A stretch of DNA of 64,000 nucleotides from Anoplopoma fimbria. Lineage: Eukaryota; Chordata; Actinopteri; Perciformes; Anoplopomatidae. The stretch lies in contig NC_072469.1 in assembly GCF_027596085.1 (NCBI RefSeq), positions 11,119,914-11,183,913 of the forward strand. The letters are read 5' to 3'. A model generated the notes under the pieces. That model ran no database searches and had not been told where the DNA came from. It saw nothing but the letters and a program-made list of their open reading frames with translations. Below, in pieces: positions 60,198 through 64,000 of this stretch (position 1 is its first letter; the number at the start of each line of letters is the position of its first letter). The position numbers and the translations under genes are program-made.

Positions 60198-60593
60198 TTA
60201 CGATCTCCTAAAGTCAGGCTTAAAACGAGAAGAATAAATCAGCTTGACTGTAAGGGAGCCGTCTGGGACAACTGAGGGATATTCAACTCCACCTTGTTTG
60301 GGAGAGGAGATGGAGACACACCTGGTGGAGTAGCTGCATTCTACTGAGTCCACTTTTCCAGTTTGTCTTCTGTGTTTGATTTTTTTTCGAGCCACCATGT
60401 GAGTGTAAGACGATTTAATAGCTGAGACCGCAACAATAAACTGAATGGTTATGATGATGTAAATCACTAATGCCTCACAATGAACATCCAGATCCACACC
60501 ACCTCCTGATCTAACCACACATCGATCCCATCTGTAGATACTCTTGTGAAACCACACAAACAAGTCAGGGGTGAAACACAATGTGCTTTCCAT
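60198..60593 (-). other. Open frame of 131 codons with one possible membrane segment; unassigned
   Basis: Minus-strand ATG in good context (CCACCATGG). The frame has a hydrophobic stretch (ALVIYIIITIQFIVAVSAI) followed by a basic flank (RKKIKHRRQ), the layout of a small single-pass membrane protein. I recognise no family. It lies opposite in sense within vstm2a intron 2. It may be chance: 131 codons is not rare over 64 kb on six frames. Confidence 0.2.
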
Positions 60594-61803
60594 GGTGGAG
60601 GTAATGCATACAGCAACATTAAATAAGCATACCCTGAGGCTGCTTTGACCTCCATCACAGAATCAGAAAGCATAGCAACAGAACACGGCCTCCTAGGTTA
60701 TTGTAGTAACTGAAGGCTGTGTCACACATGGTGGACAAAAGAGCCTAATTTCCATCTTTTTCAATTTCAAAATACATTAGTGATTTCCCCTTTTGGTTTC
60801 AAACCCCAAATCCCTATTGTTCTGAAAAGGTGGATTCACTTCTTCCCAGGGTTTTATCCGGCTAATCCGACCACTATTGTTTGCCATGAGATCAGTTCAT
60901 TGAGTGAATCTTTACAACCCTGTCCACTGGTAATTCTGTTTGGTGTGGGATTATGTTTGATATATGGAAACAACGGAGAAAAGCTGGGCTATATCTGTGA
61001 AGGTAACTGTTCTGATCCTTTCAGCCAGTGCTCAGTGAGTTTGCAGTCACGTATTTTGCATTCCTACTTAAATTGAGGATGGATACATACAAAACCCCCA
61101 GCTTTGAATCAATTTATTTCTTTCTGTGAGTGGAGGTAACAGGTTTGCATATCTGGAATATCACAAAAGCTACACCTTGACAGTATGAATGCTGGTGGAA
61201 TCGAGCAAAAAAAAAAAAAGCACACAGAATCAGAGATGCAGCTGGAGACTTGACGCATGTGTGTGCTGTTTAAAAATTCATAACCGCGTTTCATTCCTCA
61301 AATACCGCCCGGAGTGCATAAGTGGCTAGGCTGCTGGATCCAGACCTGGATTTACCTGACCTGGGATTTGTTAAAAGACGGCATGATGTGTCAGTAAAAG
61401 TGAGATGAATTAAGAAAAGGCAAGCGGACACGATGCGGGGCTCTCCCTGGACCGAGCCCGGCAGTCCAAATAGGGATCAGCTGAGGCCAGCGGTCAGAAT
61501 ACAAATGAACATTGCATAAAACATCCGGCACTTTGACCGAAAATGCACTCAAGCCACTGCAAGCTTTACCTCTCTTAACAAGTGAGTTTATAAATCCAGC
61601 GGGTATAACAGCAAGGGAGCATAAAATCCATTGGCCGCCGTGCTCTCTGAGTGACCTCACTGTCTGCCTCTCTGCCCCTCCATCACTGCCCTACCGCGGC
61701 CTCCTCAGACATTCTCTCTGAGATAACCGCATTTGGCGTCAATATGATGCAGCAGGCGTAGTCCCGGTAACTGCTCTCATCAGCCCCGCTCCCCCCGCGC
61801 GCT

Positions 61804-61805
<2 letters not shown>
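60594..61805. other. vstm2a intron 2, no exon seen
   Basis: 61230-61760 is evenly complex with CpG sites and free of simple repeats; possibly regulatory. Confidence 0.35.
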
Positions 61806-61890
<85 letters not shown>

Positions 61891-61895
61891 ACACA
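61806..61895. repeat. (CA)n microsatellite
   Basis: About 43 CA units with one interruption. Confidence 0.97.
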
Positions 61896-64000
61896 TCTGT
61901 AATGATTGTAATGGTTTCCAAATGGTTAGCGGTGAACAGTAGTTCACAGCAGGAGGCTGCCATTTGTGTGCAAGCGTTTGCCGACACATAAAAGAGAGCG
62001 CTGCTTTCATTTTGGACCGGTGGACTGCAGACCGCTCGCTGTCAGGCTCCACTACGGTCATCAGTCATGGAAGGGAGGCTTCCTTGAAATCACTAAGAGC
62101 TGCTGCATTACTGCACTGTGCTGCTGGAACACTGGCCTCGTGTTGCACTGCACCAGTGTCACATTCTAAACATTTCTCTCTTAAAAAAACACATCTATAT
62201 CTTACTGAGATAAGTGTGACTATACTATTATGTGGCTTTATTTGCACCAGCTTAAGCGTTGTGATTGCTCAAAGTTCAAGTTACACCTCCACACTAGCCA
62301 ATTAACTGAAAGCATTTCTCAGTAGAAATAAAATGTGAAAAAAACTATTTGTGATGTAACGGTTTGACGTCGTTCATTCCTTATGGATGAAAGGATGCAG
62401 CATGGAACAGTTAACACTAAAATGGTTAGTTTCAGACTCATTGGTTCATACCAAAGACATAAATCGAGAACTTCCAGCCGAAATCACAATTAATCTTTCC
62501 TTCTTGCAGTCAAAAATTGTCAAATGATTTAAAATTATTCATAAATTGAAGGTAAGAAAAACAAAAGTCATCAGAAATGTTTCTTTGTCCTCTAAACCTA
62601 GTGTCGGCAGGCTGGTGTTCCTGTTTTATTGACAGCTGACGAAAGCATGACGGGAGAATGAAGACAAACGGCTGATGCTGGGAACTGTAGCTTACAAACC
62701 AAGGACAGACAGTGTTTTTATTAGCGGTGGCACTGAAGAAGAAGAGTCAAGTCATAGTGTTTCCCATTAACTTCCTTCACTGTGGCGGCCCGCCAAGGTC
62801 TTTTTTGTATCACCACAGTTTTATAATGAACAGAAAACATTTTTATACCCACAGAGAGGGCAAGCTGGTCCTTCCTTAGCGGTGCACAGCGACCGGTTTG
62901 GAAAGTGAAAGTGTCTTGCGTCTCCATCTGTGTCAGCTTTATGACGGCCCTGTGGGGGGTGATGGAGACCCCGGTCCGACAAGACCATTAATCTGAGCCA
63001 ACATTCCTCAGCGCGGAACTTGGGGCGATGTCGGCAGCCAACCTGACCTGAAACACGAAGCCCGTCACGTTTAACTTTTTCTTTTTTGAGTGTGACATTT
63101 TTTGCAGTGTCCTTACCACTTCTATAACCAAATGTGTTCATGATTAAAATGTTTACTAGAGTACAGTGTAAAAAACTAACAAAAAAAAAAATACTAAAAA
63201 GTACCAAAGTAAAAGTATACTCATTAGAAGAATGGTCAATTTCATTTAAAATATTTATGGTATGCACATATCATTGGATTCTTATTATTGATGCAATAAT
63301 GCGTTGATGCTGCTGGTAAAGGTGGAGCTAATTTATCTACTTTATGTATTTAATTGTAAGGGTATATAATCTAATAATAGATATATTTTGTATTTTGTAA
63401 TCTGAAAATGCAAAGTAACCAAACTAGTAGCTAATATTGTCAAATAAATGTAGGGAAAATTAAAAGTATACTATTTCCCTCTGAGATGTTGTGGACTAGG
63501 ATGGAAAGAGTAGACTACCAAAATTGTAGCCTACTTAAGAACAGTACTTAGTACTTAGAGTAGCCTAAACATACTAAGATACATTCCAGCACTGAAAAAC
63601 GAGAACACGAGCACAGGACTTCATAGATGTGGCCTCTTCATTTTGCTGTTAAAGTGCACCAGATTAATGGATCCCCAGGAAGGTCTGAGGCTCCACCCAA
63701 CATTTTGCAAAATCCTGTGGGAATCAGTGAGTCACTTTAACTGATCTAAACTAATGATTATGGATATTAGGCTTTCTTATTCAGCACACCAGGGTTTGTA
63801 AGGTATAATGAGCTGGTTAAGGGGTGCCCATGTAGCATATTTAGGTTTATACCACTTATACATAACCACACAGTCCTGGCTTCAGTTCCCGCTGGACTTG
63901 TAAAAAAAAGGAAACAGTGTCTCACAAATATTTACTCAGATTTTATAAAATGCTCTGTAATTTACTTCACCAGCCTGTGCAACAGTGAGGCTCATTCATT
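61896..64000. other. vstm2a intron 2, no exon seen
   Basis: No Ig-type exon. 63825-63900 weakly resembles a decayed tRNA-type SINE (box-B-like GGCTTCAGTTCCCG), too diverged to call. 62755-62800 (AGTGTTTCCCATTAA, GGCGGCCCGCCA) may be a hAT MITE edge. Confidence 0.35.

Noticed and set aside
61683..61987. Long Cys-Val/Thr-His open frames over CA/GT repeats (also near 13113, 38180, 56405)
   Set aside because: Pure dinucleotide repeats lack stops in these phases; not coding.
63825..63900. tRNA-like or SINE head
   Set aside because: Box-B-like motif only; box A and tail not convincing.

Overview
The window is teleost fish nuclear DNA, most likely from a spiny-rayed (percomorph-type) species. The signs are short introns with GT-AG borders, long CA/GT/TA microsatellites, a dense mix of fish transposable elements (Ty3/gypsy, DIRS, hAT, Tc1, piggyBac, LINE tails, a tRNA-derived SINE) and one host gene recognisable as vstm2a. 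Nothing microbial is present: no operons, CRISPR arrays or rRNA genes.

Layout. Positions 1-11020 hold a decayed Ty3/gypsy retrotransposon (gag, protease, reverse transcriptase, RNase H, integrase, 3' LTR) whose 5' end lies outside the window. Two later insertions sit in it. One is a 4.65-kb hAT-type DNA transposon (1465-6110) whose two-exon transposase is fully open. The other is a 187-bp solo-LTR-like piece (8045-8231). In both cases collapsing the target duplication rejoins the gypsy frame, so both events post-date the retrotransposon. Positions 11033-35400 are intergenic and repeat-rich: an internally deleted Tc1, LINE 3' fragments, a DIRS fragment, and several copies of a TTAA-flanked MITE. 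One MITE copy (30811-33619) carries a SINE and a hAT MITE with a perfect 8-bp duplication.

Positions 36002-37553 pair an internally deleted piggyBac with a diverged second copy of the hAT leader seen at 5.7-6.1 kb. Positions 38-52 kb are mostly unique sequence with scattered repeats, including a 279-bp, about 99% identical inverted pair (45618-45896 and 50298-50576) and a perfect 65-bp direct repeat (51785-51964).

The only host gene I can support is the 5' part of vstm2a on the + strand: a signal-peptide exon (53163-53241) and the first Ig V-set exon (54395-54561). Intron 2 runs out of the window. Intron 1 contains a perfect 18-bp-stem hairpin. The flanking desert holds several stretches that read like conserved regulatory DNA, but without a comparison this is only a suggestion.

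The most notable observations are the apparently intact hAT transposase with 5-bp target duplications, the nested-insertion chronology, the inverted and direct duplications, and the intronic hairpin. I did not find a clearly new multi-gene system.
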